A stretch of 52,127 nt of DNA from Planctomycetota bacterium. Lineage in GTDB: Bacteria; Planctomycetota; UBA1135; GCA-002748355. A program made the position numbers and the translations under genes. Location of the stretch: contig DROQ01000209.1 in NCBI GenBank assembly GCA_011321845.1, positions 1 to 52,127 on the forward strand, written 5' to 3'. The notes under the pieces were generated by a model. The model did not search any database. It was not told where the DNA came from and saw only the letters and a list, made by a program, of their open reading frames with translations. Positions 1 through 7,385 of the stretch are shown piece after piece (position 1 is the first letter of the stretch; each line of letters begins with the position of its first letter).

Positions 1-35
1 CCATCCAACCGGCGATCTTTCTCGTTCCTTCCAGG

Positions 36-210
36 GCGTTCCCTTTCTCCCCACGGCTCGGAATCCTCCAAAGGCTTTGGCCTCAGGCGCCTTCGGCGAA
101 GTCGGCCAAAGCCTTTGGAGGATTCCGGGCCGGGGGGAGAAAGGGAGCGCGGTGGTGGGAGGGGAAAATGAGGGCTAAGGTTGGGTGGGTACGTCCGACA
201 GACTCTTAAG
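36..210. repeat. Dispersed intergenic hairpin repeat, copy A
   Basis: Positions 36-150 form a long inverted repeat. The left arm (36 to about 82) pairs with the right arm (about 104-150) around a short loop rich in GGCGCCTTCGGCG. The inner 20 or so base pairs, centred on CCAAAGGCTTTGG-like sequence, are almost perfect. A purine-rich stretch follows, then at 173-210 a short motif beginning GGCTAAGG and ending GTCCGACAG. The same order of parts recurs at 7190-7354 and, in decayed form, at 37197-37290, so this is a family and not a single terminator. There is no T-tract after the hairpin. Mobility is unproven. Confidence 0.8.
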
Positions 211-498
211 GGGCATCCCCGCCCCCAAGGCTGCCCCGGTCCACGGAAATCCGGAATCTCCCTGGGCCTTTCCGTGCTGGAAGCCGGAAGGGCCCTGCTG
301 CAGGAGGCTCACGGCCGGTTCCTCAGGTTGGGGTCGAAGGGTCTGTCCAGGGCACTCAACCCGCGCATTTCTGCCGGTGGGGCGTACGGTCCCTGCGATG
401 GAAGCCTCCCCAGTCCTCTGCTCTGCGCTCCCGGGACGGGGACCTCCCAGGGGGAACGCAGGCTGGAAGCCTCATGGGCCGTACTGCATGATGGATCC
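211..498. other. Gene-free leader upstream of rpe
   Basis: No convincing gene is visible here. The rpe frame stays open upstream to about 181, but that translation has no resemblance to the family and it runs through the repeat element. Several GC-rich short inverted repeats occur. I compared the stretch by eye with RNase P RNA, SRP RNA and tmRNA and saw none of their hallmark motifs. It may simply be the promoter and leader of rpe. Confidence 0.4.
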
Positions 499-1194
499 AT
501 GAACCTCGCCTCCCAATCCTTGATCGCCCCTTCGCTCCTCTCCGCCGACTTCGCGCACTTGGGCAGCGAGCTGCAGCGAGCGGAGAAGGCGGGCGCGGAC
601 TGGCACCACGTGGACGTCATGGACGGCCACTTCGTCCCCAATCTGACGATCGGACCGCCGGTGGTCCAGTCTCTTCGGCGGGCCACAGGGACCTTTCTCG
701 ACGTGCACCTGATGATCGAGGACCCCTGGGCGTTCTGCGATCCCTTCCTGGACGCCGGAGCCGACCTCCTGACCATCCACGTCGAGGTGTTGGGGCCGCG
801 GGACAAGAAGGGACGGGATGGGAGGGCCTTGCTCCAAAAGATCCGGGGACGGGGGCGCCGGGCAGGGATCGCCCTCAACCCGGAGACGGAGTTGGAGGCT
901 GTGCTCCCCTACCTGGACGAGGTGGACCTGGTTCTGGTGATGAGCGTGCACCCCGGTTTCGGTGGGCAGAGTTTTATCAGCGCGGTTCTGTCCAAGACGC
1001 GGGCTCTGCGACAGGAGCACGGTTACAAGGGCTGGATCGAGATGGACGGGGGACTCAATCGCGATACGGTGGCCTCTTGCGCGGAGGCGGGTTGCGACGT
1101 CTTCGTCGCCGGTTCGGCCCTCTATGGCGCAGGGGACATGGCCGCGGAGATCGGGGTGTTTCGGGAACGAATCCGCGGAATCGAGCTTGCGTAG
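499..1194 (+). CDS. rpe: Ribulose-phosphate 3-epimerase
   Basis: Interconverts ribulose 5-phosphate and xylulose 5-phosphate in the pentose phosphate pathway, in the cytoplasm. The 231-residue product has the usual length and the family landmarks in order: APSLLSADFAHL at the N-terminus, the DVMDGHFVPNLTIGPPVV metal/substrate strand, HLMIEDP, ALNPETELE, VMSVHPGFGGQSF, and EMDGG followed by AGSALYG near the end. The His and Asp metal ligands expected in these motifs are present. The start at 499 was chosen because the conserved protein begins there and the in-frame extension upstream is not conserved-looking. accD follows after 74 bp on the same strand. Confidence 0.97.
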   Translation: MNLASQSLIAPSLLSADFAHLGSELQRAEKAGADWHHVDVMDGHFVPNLTIGPPVVQSLRRATGTFLDVHLMIEDPWAFCDPFLDAGADLLTIHVEVLGPRDKKGRDGRALLQKIRGRGRRAGIALNPETELEAVLPYLDEVDLVLVMSVHPGFGGQSFISAVLSKTRALRQEHGYKGWIEMDGGLNRDTVASCAEAGCDVFVAGSALYGAGDMAAEIGVFRERIRGIELA

Positions 1195-1268
1195 CATTCC
1201 GCCCCGGCTCGGTATATCCTTGTCCCCTTCGGATCCCGAAGATTGTGGCGCTGCCAAAGGAAGGAACG

Positions 1269-2168
1269 ATGGCTTGGACGCGGTTCGGCAAGAAAAAGGA
1301 TATGCCTGGGGGGCTCTGGGAGAAATGCGAGTCCTGCGGGACCATGATCTTCCGGAAGGATTTCCCCAAGGCCAGGATTTGTCCCGAGTGTGGACACCAC
1401 TTCAGCCTGGACCTCATGTCCCGGCTGAAACTGACCGTGGACGAGGGGAGCTTCGAGGAGTATTGGGCGGAGATGGAGACCATCGACCGCTTGGGCTTTG
1501 CCGATCGTATCCCCTATTCCGAGAAGATCGAACGCACGGTGAAAAAGACCGGGCGCAAGGAGGCGGTGCTCACGGGGACCTGCAGGATCGGCGGGATCGA
1601 GACGGCGATCGGGATCATGGACTTTTCCTTCCTGGGGGGGTCCATGGGGGTCGTCGTGGGAGAGAAGATCGCGCGGCTCGTGGACATGGCGCATGACAAG
1701 AAGCTGCCCCTGGTCATCTTTTGCGCCTCGGGGGGGGCGAGGATGCACGAGGGGGCTCTCTCTCTGATGCAGATGGCCAAGACCTGTGCCAGCCTGGAGC
1801 GCTACCAGAAGAACGGCGGTTTCTATGTCTCGGTGCTCACCAACCCGACGACAGGCGGAGTGACTGCTTCCTTCGCCACGGTCGCGGATGTCATCCTGGC
1901 CGAACCCGGGGCCTTGATCGGCTTCGCCGGACCCAGGGTGATCAAGACCACCCTCAAGCAGGATCTCCCCAAGGGGTTCCAGCGGGCGGAATTTTTGATC
2001 GAAAAGGGGCAAGTGGACCGCATTGTTCCGCGGGACGCGATGCGCAAGGAGTTGGCGCGGTTGCTGGCCTATGGGGTTCGCCGGGATCCCCTGGCCGCCA
2101 TGGCGCTGGTGGCGGGAGAAGAGTCCAAGGCCAAGGCCGGGGCGGAGGCGGGCGAAGGGGATGCCTGA
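1269..2168 (+). CDS. accD: Acetyl-CoA carboxylase carboxyltransferase subunit beta
   Basis: Beta half of the carboxyltransferase that moves CO2 from carboxybiotin to acetyl-CoA, the first step of fatty acid synthesis; it works with AccA in the cytoplasm. The 299-residue product has the typical N-terminal four-cysteine zinc ribbon (C20, C23, C38, C41), then the crotonase-like fold with GGSMGVVVGEKIARL, the FCASGGARMHEG oxyanion segment, NPTTGGVTASFA and LIGFAGPRVI. The start follows an AAGGAAGGAA ribosome-binding sequence. The common partner folC does not follow; a NYN-domain gene overlaps the stop by 8 bp instead, implying translational coupling. Confidence 0.97.
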   Translation: MAWTRFGKKKDMPGGLWEKCESCGTMIFRKDFPKARICPECGHHFSLDLMSRLKLTVDEGSFEEYWAEMETIDRLGFADRIPYSEKIERTVKKTGRKEAVLTGTCRIGGIETAIGIMDFSFLGGSMGVVVGEKIARLVDMAHDKKLPLVIFCASGGARMHEGALSLMQMAKTCASLERYQKNGGFYVSVLTNPTTGGVTASFATVADVILAEPGALIGFAGPRVIKTTLKQDLPKGFQRAEFLIEKGQVDRIVPRDAMRKELARLLAYGVRRDPLAAMALVAGEESKAKAGAEAGEGDA

Positions 2169-3114
2169 TTCGGGACTCAAGGGTTGGAAGGTCCGCGGCG
2201 AGGATGGTTCCCTCGGAGCCGCGGTCTTCGTCGACTTCGACAATCTTTATTACGGCCTCCTGAGCGAACTCTTCCAGCGCGATCACAAGAAGACTCTCGA
2301 GGCTTCCGAGAACCTCCTCAACACCCTCCGCGAGGAGCTGAAGGAGCGCAATCTGGCGATCGTGCTGGGACGTTCCTACTCGGCCTTCGATGAGTTCCCC
2401 GGCTCCGAGGCCGCCCACTCCCTGGCCCTCATGGGGTTCGACCCGCAATACATCGTGCGCCACAAGGGCAAGAACTCGGCGGACCTGCAGCTCTCCCTGG
2501 ACCTGATGGAGGTCCTGCTGACGAGGAAGGACATCGATGTTTTTGTCATTGTCGGAGGGGATCGGGACTTCATCCCTGTCTCCCGCAAGGTGCTCGAAGC
2601 CCGGAGGGAGTTGTTGATCGCCTCGCTTCCCGAGAACACGAGCGGAGACCTCCTGGATCGGGTGGGGTCCGAGCGTTTCCTGGACCTCTCGGCGCTGTTG
2701 GAATTTCCCGAGGAAGAAGAGGAGGGAGAGATCGAAGAGGTGGAGGGCAGTCCACGCGAGGCCCAACCCATCGCAGCCCACCATTCCCAGCTCAAGTGGG
2801 AACCGCTCTCGGATGAGGAGGCTTTCAGCCCGGAGCGTAAGGACCGGGTGCTCCGCTTTTTGTTCGACCTGTCCAAGCGCTATGAGGAGAAACACGGCAA
2901 GGGCGAGGTCTGGTTGAGCCCTTTCCTCAAGAACGAGATGCCCGAGTACTTCCCCGATCTGACCCATCCCCAGCGCAGGCGCCTGATCAACATCCTGAAG
3001 GAGGAAGGAAAGATCGAGATCGTCGAGCGCAAGAACGAGAACGGCCCCTTTCCCTTTTCCGTTGTGCTCCTCAACAACGAACATCCCCGCGTGAAGGACC
3101 TGCTGACCGCCTGA
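2161..3114 (+). CDS. NYN-domain (PIN-like) nuclease-like protein with C-terminal winged-helix-like region
   Basis: The N-terminal part (about residues 18-170 of 317) matches the NYN/LabA-like PIN fold, a group of predicted metal-dependent RNA-processing nucleases. It has AAVFVDFDNLYYG with D25 and D27, then GKNSADLQLSLDLMEV and VIVGGDRDFIPVSRKV, so the acidic catalytic set looks intact. An acidic linker (about 185-200, rich in Glu) leads to a C-terminal region of roughly 100 residues that looks helical, ends in a beta hairpin and resembles the OST-HTH/LOTUS winged helix often attached to NYN domains; that assignment is weaker. The ATG overlaps the accD stop, and the permease gene follows 3 bp after its stop. 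RNA degradation or modification is the family expectation; the substrate is unknown. Confidence 0.85.
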   Translation: MPDSGLKGWKVRGEDGSLGAAVFVDFDNLYYGLLSELFQRDHKKTLEASENLLNTLREELKERNLAIVLGRSYSAFDEFPGSEAAHSLALMGFDPQYIVRHKGKNSADLQLSLDLMEVLLTRKDIDVFVIVGGDRDFIPVSRKVLEARRELLIASLPENTSGDLLDRVGSERFLDLSALLEFPEEEEEGEIEEVEGSPREAQPIAAHHSQLKWEPLSDEEAFSPERKDRVLRFLFDLSKRYEEKHGKGEVWLSPFLKNEMPEYFPDLTHPQRRRLINILKEEGKIEIVERKNENGPFPFSVVLLNNEHPRVKDLLTA

Positions 3115-3117
3115 TCC

Positions 3118-4125
3118 ATGCTGACCTTTGTCCTGCGCCGCCTTCTGGGGCTGATTCCCGTCCTGTTCTTCGTCGTGCTGACGGTCTTCGTTCTCCTGCG
3201 TTCGGTGCCCGGGGATCCGGTTCGAAACCTTCTGGGGGAGAAGGGGACGCAGCAGGAACGGGAGCGGGTGACCAGGGAGCTGGGGCTGGACCGTTCCATC
3301 CCCATCCAGTTCGGGATCTACTTCAAGGGGCTCCTCCAGGGGGATCTGGGCAAGAGCTACATCCGAAACGAGCGGCCCATTGCGGAGGACATCGCGGAAC
3401 GCTTTCCGGCGACCTTCGAACTCGCCTTTTGCGCGATGCTCCTCGCGGGCTTCTTCGGGCTGGCGGCCGGGATCCTTTCCGCGGTGCTCAAGGGGAAGTG
3501 GCTGGATTATCTCTCGATGACTCTTGCGCTCCTGGGGATCTCGGTGCCTGTTTTCTGGTTGGGGCTCCTTCTGATTCTCGCCTTTGGGGGCAAGGCCCCC
3601 TTCCCCTCGGGGGGCCGCCTGGACCTTTCCGTCTTCCACTCTTTCGAGCCGACGACGGGGTTTTACCTGGTGGACAGCCTCCTCCAGGGCAACCTCTCCC
3701 TCTTTTTCGACGTACTCTCCCATTTGGCTTTGCCGGCCATCGCTCTTGCCACCATCCCCCTGGCGGTGATCTCCCGCATGACCCGTTCCTCCCTCCTTGA
3801 GACCCTGGGGCAGGACTTCATCCGGACCGCGCGGGCCAAGGGGCTTCCCGAGCGAAGGGTGGTGCTCAAGCACGCTCTCCGAGCCTCCCTGATCTCGATC
3901 CTCACGGTGCTTGCCCTCCAGTTCGGGACCCTCCTTGCGGGGGCGGTTCTGACCGAAACCGTGTTTACCTGGCCCGGCCTCGGAACCTACGTGGTGGATG
4001 CGGTCAACAACCGCGACTACACGGCCGTGCAGGGAGGGGTCCTGGTGATCGCGACCGTCTTCGTCCTCGCCAACCTGGTGGCGGATCTGAGCTATGCCCT
4101 GGCCGATCCGAGGGTGCGGTTATGA
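3118..4125 (+). CDS. ABC transporter permease, DppB/OppB type
   Basis: First of a pair of inner-membrane permeases of the dipeptide/oligopeptide/nickel importer class. The 335-residue product starts with the hallmark LRRLLGLIPVLFFV helix and the SVPGDPV motif, has about six hydrophobic segments, and carries the cytoplasmic EAA-type loop (IRTARAKGLPERRVVLKHALR) that contacts the ATPase, followed by ETVFTWPGLG. It overlaps the next permease by 4 bp (ATGA). No solute-binding protein or ATPase lies within the window on either side, so the transporter must borrow them from another locus, and the substrate cannot be told. Confidence 0.95.
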   Translation: MLTFVLRRLLGLIPVLFFVVLTVFVLLRSVPGDPVRNLLGEKGTQQERERVTRELGLDRSIPIQFGIYFKGLLQGDLGKSYIRNERPIAEDIAERFPATFELAFCAMLLAGFFGLAAGILSAVLKGKWLDYLSMTLALLGISVPVFWLGLLLILAFGGKAPFPSGGRLDLSVFHSFEPTTGFYLVDSLLQGNLSLFFDVLSHLALPAIALATIPLAVISRMTRSSLLETLGQDFIRTARAKGLPERRVVLKHALRASLISILTVLALQFGTLLAGAVLTETVFTWPGLGTYVVDAVNNRDYTAVQGGVLVIATVFVLANLVADLSYALADPRVRL

Positions 4126-5009
4126 CCGAGCGCATGGAGACAGGAGGAAGCATGCTTCGGCCTCGCCGAAAAGAGGGGTTTCCCCGCCTCCTCGCCCAGT
4201 TGATGAGACGGCGCAGCGCGGCGATCGGCATGGCTGTGGTCATGGTTCTGACCCTGATGAGCATTCTGGTCCCCATCCTGCATGGAGGAGATCCCCTCCA
4301 GGGCACGGAGGCTGCGGCGTACCTCGGACCCGGCCTGGAACATCCTTTCGGCACCGACGTTCTGGGGCGCGATCTCTTTCTCCGGGTCTTTTACGGTGGG
4401 CGTTTCTCCCTGGCGATCGGCTTCTCGGCCGTTCTTTTTTCTCTCGCCTTCGGGGTTCCGCTTGGAGCCATCGCAGGTTACTCGGGGGGCAAGATCGACG
4501 CCCTCCTGATGCGCTTGATCGATCTCATGCTCTCCTTTCCCAGCCTTCTTCTGGCCATCGTCTTGACCACTCTCTTCGGCGGCGCGAGCATGAGCGGGCT
4601 CATTCTTTCGGTGGGGATTGTGGGCATTCCCCAGTTCGCCCGACAGATGCGGGGCGAAGTCCTCGCCATCCGCGAACAAGAATATGTCCTCGCCGCCAAG
4701 GCTCTCGGATTCCAGCATCTGAGGATTCTCTTCCGCCACGTCCTCCCCAACACCATTGCCCCCCTCACCGTCATCGCCACCCTCCGCGTGGGGACGGCCA
4801 TCCTGGACGCTGCCGGCCTTTCCTTCCTCGGCCTTGGGGTCGAGGTGGGGGTTCCCGAATGGGGGACCATGATCAAGATCGGCCGCGACGAGATGAGCCA
4901 AACGATCTGGCCCGCCCTTTTCCCGGGGCTGGCCCTCACCCTCACAGTCCTCGGCTTCAATCTCTTCGGTGACGGTCTCCGGGACGCCCTGGACCCCAAG
5001 TCCAAGTAA
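4122..5009 (+). CDS. ABC transporter permease, DppC/OppC type
   Basis: Second permease of the pair, 295 residues. It has the typical N-terminal cytoplasmic tail and transmembrane helix (about residues 37-52), the HPFGTDVLGRDLFLRVFYGGR motif of DppC-type subunits, an EAA loop (LAAKALGFQHLRILFRHVLPN) and the DAAGLSFLGLGV...PEWGTMI ending. Translation is coupled to the upstream permease by the ATGA overlap. Expected to form a heterodimeric channel with that protein. Family knowledge points to peptides, nickel or similar small solutes; the sequence does not decide between them. Confidence 0.95.
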   Translation: MTERMETGGSMLRPRRKEGFPRLLAQLMRRRSAAIGMAVVMVLTLMSILVPILHGGDPLQGTEAAAYLGPGLEHPFGTDVLGRDLFLRVFYGGRFSLAIGFSAVLFSLAFGVPLGAIAGYSGGKIDALLMRLIDLMLSFPSLLLAIVLTTLFGGASMSGLILSVGIVGIPQFARQMRGEVLAIREQEYVLAAKALGFQHLRILFRHVLPNTIAPLTVIATLRVGTAILDAAGLSFLGLGVEVGVPEWGTMIKIGRDEMSQTIWPALFPGLALTLTVLGFNLFGDGLRDALDPKSK

Positions 5010-5083
5010 CCCTCCGCTTCCTCCTCCTTCTCCGTCTCCCCTCCCCCCTGGACCCTCGAACCGCTCCGGCTATCCTCCCTCGC

Positions 5084-6487
5084 ATGAAGACCTACGACCT
5101 CATCGTCCTCGGTGTCGGCTCGGCCGGTTCCCGGGCCGCGGCGACCGCCCATCAGGCGGGCAAGTCCGTTCTCGCCATCGACGCGGGGGAGCGTCTCGGG
5201 GGCCTTTGCATCCTCCGTGGCTGCATGCCCACCAAGACCCTCCTCGAGACCGCCCACCGCCTTCACGAGATTCGAACCGCTGCTCCCTTCGGGATCCACG
5301 CCTCGGAACCCAGCCTCGACTTCAGGGCCATGATGGATCGCATGCGTTCCCTCGTAGAACGCTTCCGAAACGCCAAGGTGGGGAGCATCGAGGGGGCAGG
5401 CTACGAGCTGCGCCGGGGGAGTCCACGCTTTGTCGATCCCCATCACATCGAACTGGACGGTGAGAAGATCGAGGGCAAGACCTTCGTCCTCTGCACGGGC
5501 TCCAAGGTCCGTCCCATCCCCGTCCCGGTCGAGGAAGGCGCGGAGGTGCGCACGAGCGACGACCTTTTCGAGCTGCAGGAGGTCCCCGGCCGGGTCGTGG
5601 TCCTGGGGGCCGGGGCGGTGGGCCTCGAGTTCGCCCAGTGGCTTGCCCGCATCGGGACCCGGGTCCTCCTCGGAAACCGCTCCCCCCTGCTGCGGCGCAA
5701 AGACCCGGAGATGGGGGAGGAGCTGAGGGATGCCCTCGGCGAGGAGATGGAAGTTTTGGCTCCGGCGCGCATCGAGGAGATCCTGAAGGGCGAAGAGGGG
5801 GGGGCAAGGGTGCGCTTCGAGCTGCATGACGGCAGCGAGCGCGTCGTGGACTGCGATTTCGTCCTGGATGCCCTGGGCCGCATTCCCAACTTCGACGGCC
5901 TGGAGTTGGAGGCAGCCGGGCTTTCCCTGAAAGGGGAGCGCCTCGCCTGCAACTCCTACCTTCAGACCGAGGTTCCTCACATTTTTGTTGCAGGAGACAC
6001 GACGGGCAGCCGTCTCATCCTCCACGAAGCCAACCTCGAAGGCCAGCGCGCCGCGCGCAACGCCATGCGCCTGATCGAGGGGGAGCATTCCCTCGAAGGC
6101 CCCGATCCCCGCGTCCCTCCCTTCGATGTCATCTTCACGGACCCGCCTTTTGCCAGCGTGGGAAGGAATTGGATCGACCTGGATCGCGAGGGGGTCCCCT
6201 ATCGCGAAGCCACCAAATTCTTTCCTAAGCAGGGGCGTGGAATCTGCATGGGAGTCCGCCATGGTTTCATGAGGTTGTTAGCGGCTCCCGACACCGGCAA
6301 GGTCCTGGGTTGCCAGATCCTCGGTCCCCGGGGAGACGACCTCATCCATGTGCCGATGGCGGTCCTGGCCATGGGAGGCACGGTCCATGAGATGCTTCGT
6401 TTCCCTTGGTACCATCCCACGCTCAGCGAGTCTTTCATCGAGGTTGCTCGGGAGCTGTCGAACCAATGCGGGAGGGAGCATGCCTGA
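5084..6487 (+). CDS. FAD-dependent pyridine nucleotide-disulfide oxidoreductase (dihydrolipoamide dehydrogenase/mercuric reductase-like)
   Basis: Flavoprotein that passes electrons between NAD(P)H and a disulfide. The 467-residue chain has the FAD dinucleotide motif LIVLGVGSAGSRAA at residues 6-19, the redox-active pair C42/C47 in GGLCILRGCMPTK, a second dinucleotide fold at VVVLGAGAVGLEFAQ, the FAD-closing motif HIFVAGDTTG, and a C-terminal dimer domain with the HPTLSE catalytic signature (H444, E449). No E2 or E3-partner genes for a 2-oxoacid dehydrogenase are nearby, so it is probably a stand-alone enzyme of this group; the substrate is unknown. Its stop overlaps the cupin start by 8 bp, suggesting the two work together. 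Confidence 0.92.
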   Translation: MKTYDLIVLGVGSAGSRAAATAHQAGKSVLAIDAGERLGGLCILRGCMPTKTLLETAHRLHEIRTAAPFGIHASEPSLDFRAMMDRMRSLVERFRNAKVGSIEGAGYELRRGSPRFVDPHHIELDGEKIEGKTFVLCTGSKVRPIPVPVEEGAEVRTSDDLFELQEVPGRVVVLGAGAVGLEFAQWLARIGTRVLLGNRSPLLRRKDPEMGEELRDALGEEMEVLAPARIEEILKGEEGGARVRFELHDGSERVVDCDFVLDALGRIPNFDGLELEAAGLSLKGERLACNSYLQTEVPHIFVAGDTTGSRLILHEANLEGQRAARNAMRLIEGEHSLEGPDPRVPPFDVIFTDPPFASVGRNWIDLDREGVPYREATKFFPKQGRGICMGVRHGFMRLLAAPDTGKVLGCQILGPRGDDLIHVPMAVLAMGGTVHEMLRFPWYHPTLSESFIEVARELSNQCGREHA

Positions 6488-6989
6488 GAAGGAAAAACCC
6501 GAGTCAAGAACGAACCGTCCCATCGCCGTTCCCGCGACCTCGGTCCCGCCGCGGAAGAAGAAAACTGCCTATCCCCCTCCCTTCGCTTCCCGCGTCGAGG
6601 GCCGGGAGAAGCGCAAACTCGGGGATTTTTTCGGGCTGAAGAATTTCGGCGTCAACCTGACCCGGTTGGCCCCCGGCGCCTCCTCCGCCCTACGCCACGC
6701 CCACAGTGTCCAGGACGAGTGGATCTATGTTCTCGAGGGGAACCCAACCCTGGTTACCGACGAGGGGGAGACGCTTCTCTCTCCCGGCATGTGCGCGGGG
6801 TTTCGGGGGGGGGATGGGAACGCGCATCATCTGGTCAACAAGACCGAGCAGACGGTCGCCTACATCGAGGTCGGGGACCGCAGCCCTGGGGACGAAGCGA
6901 GCTATCCGGATGACGATTTGGTGGCCCGCCTCGTTGACGGGCGATGGGAGTTCTTCCATAAGGACGGTCGCCCTTACGGGGAGGGTTGA
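6480..6989 (+). CDS. Cupin-domain protein
   Basis: The 169-residue product has a basic, proline-rich N-terminal segment (about residues 1-40) and a single cupin barrel. Cupin motif 1 appears as ALRHAHSVQDEWIYVLEG, giving metal-type His, His and Glu ligands, and motif 2 as LSPGMCAGFRGGDGNAHHLVNKT with the second His. Cupins with this pattern bind a metal and often small sugars or organic acids; many are enzymes, others sensors. The tail YPDDDLVARLVDGRWEFFHKDG is common in stand-alone cupins of this size. The gene overlaps the upstream oxidoreductase and ends the plus-strand block facing the complex I operon. Confidence 0.88.
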   Translation: MPEKEKPESRTNRPIAVPATSVPPRKKKTAYPPPFASRVEGREKRKLGDFFGLKNFGVNLTRLAPGASSALRHAHSVQDEWIYVLEGNPTLVTDEGETLLSPGMCAGFRGGDGNAHHLVNKTEQTVAYIEVGDRSPGDEASYPDDDLVARLVDGRWEFFHKDGRPYGEG

Positions 6990-6998
6990 CCGTCCTTC

Positions 6999-7075
6999 GG
7001 TCTTTGCCACCCGCTCTTCCCCTCTCGCCGGGGCTCTCCCATTTCCCGCGCGGCTCGGAATCCTCGAGGATCCAG
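6999..7075. repeat. Partial, decayed copy of the hairpin repeat (left half)
   Basis: This stretch resembles the left flank and left arm of copy A: a pyrimidine-rich run with CTCTCCCATTTCCC, then GCGCGGCTCGGAATCCTC, after which the match is lost. It lies just upstream of the full copy B in the same gene-free interval, suggesting a nested or duplicated insertion that has since decayed. Confidence 0.45.
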
Positions 7076-7189
7076 TCGCGCAGGTCGGGAGGAGGGAGAA
7101 GATGTTGTTTGTGAGTTGTTTCAACGTTGGTGCCATGGGGGAATTCCATGATTGGGGATGGGGGCCGCCCAAGAATGGTTTGGGCTGAA

Positions 7190-7354
7190 CTCGGAATCTT
7201 CCAAAGGCTTTGGGCGACTTCGCCGAAAGCGCCTGAGGCCAAAGCCTTTGGAGGATTCCGAGCCGAGGGGGGAAAGGAAGAGCCATGGAAAGATGGCTAA
7301 GGTCGGGCGTGTAAGCCCGACAGACTGCTAAGGACGGGCGGTTCAGTCCGACAG
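7190..7354. repeat. Dispersed intergenic hairpin repeat, copy B
   Basis: The hairpin spans 7190-7262 with arms CTCGGAATCTTCCAAAGGC and its near complement ending GGATTCCGAG. The loop sequence is the reverse complement of the copy A loop, so the palindromic core lies in the opposite orientation. After it comes the purine-rich spacer and two tandem copies of the short motif (7295-7333 and 7327-7354), each beginning GCTAAGG and containing a small GTCGGGC...GCCCGAC hairpin. It fills the 396 bp interval between the convergent cupin and nuoN genes, where it could act as a two-way transcription stop. I see no gene in this interval. Confidence 0.8.
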
Positions 7355-7385
7355 CCCCTTGACTCCCACGCGGGCGCCCTCGGCC

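Noticed and set aside
181-498. An upstream start for rpe at 181
   Set aside because: The extra 106 residues have no family similarity and begin inside the intergenic repeat element.
211-498. A structural RNA (RNase P, SRP RNA or tmRNA) before rpe
   Set aside because: A GCCGGAAGGGCC-like stretch caught the eye, but the conserved cores of these RNAs are not there. A covariance-model search would settle it.
1954-3873. A 639-codon minus-strand open frame
   Set aside because: It lies opposite accD, the NYN gene and the first permease, all of which have clear motifs; its translation is low-complexity Pro/Glu/Arg/Gln sequence.
7190-7262. Copy B hairpin as an ordinary intrinsic terminator
   Set aside because: There is no T-tract on either side and the same unit recurs elsewhere as part of a larger element; it may still stop transcription, but that is not what defines it.
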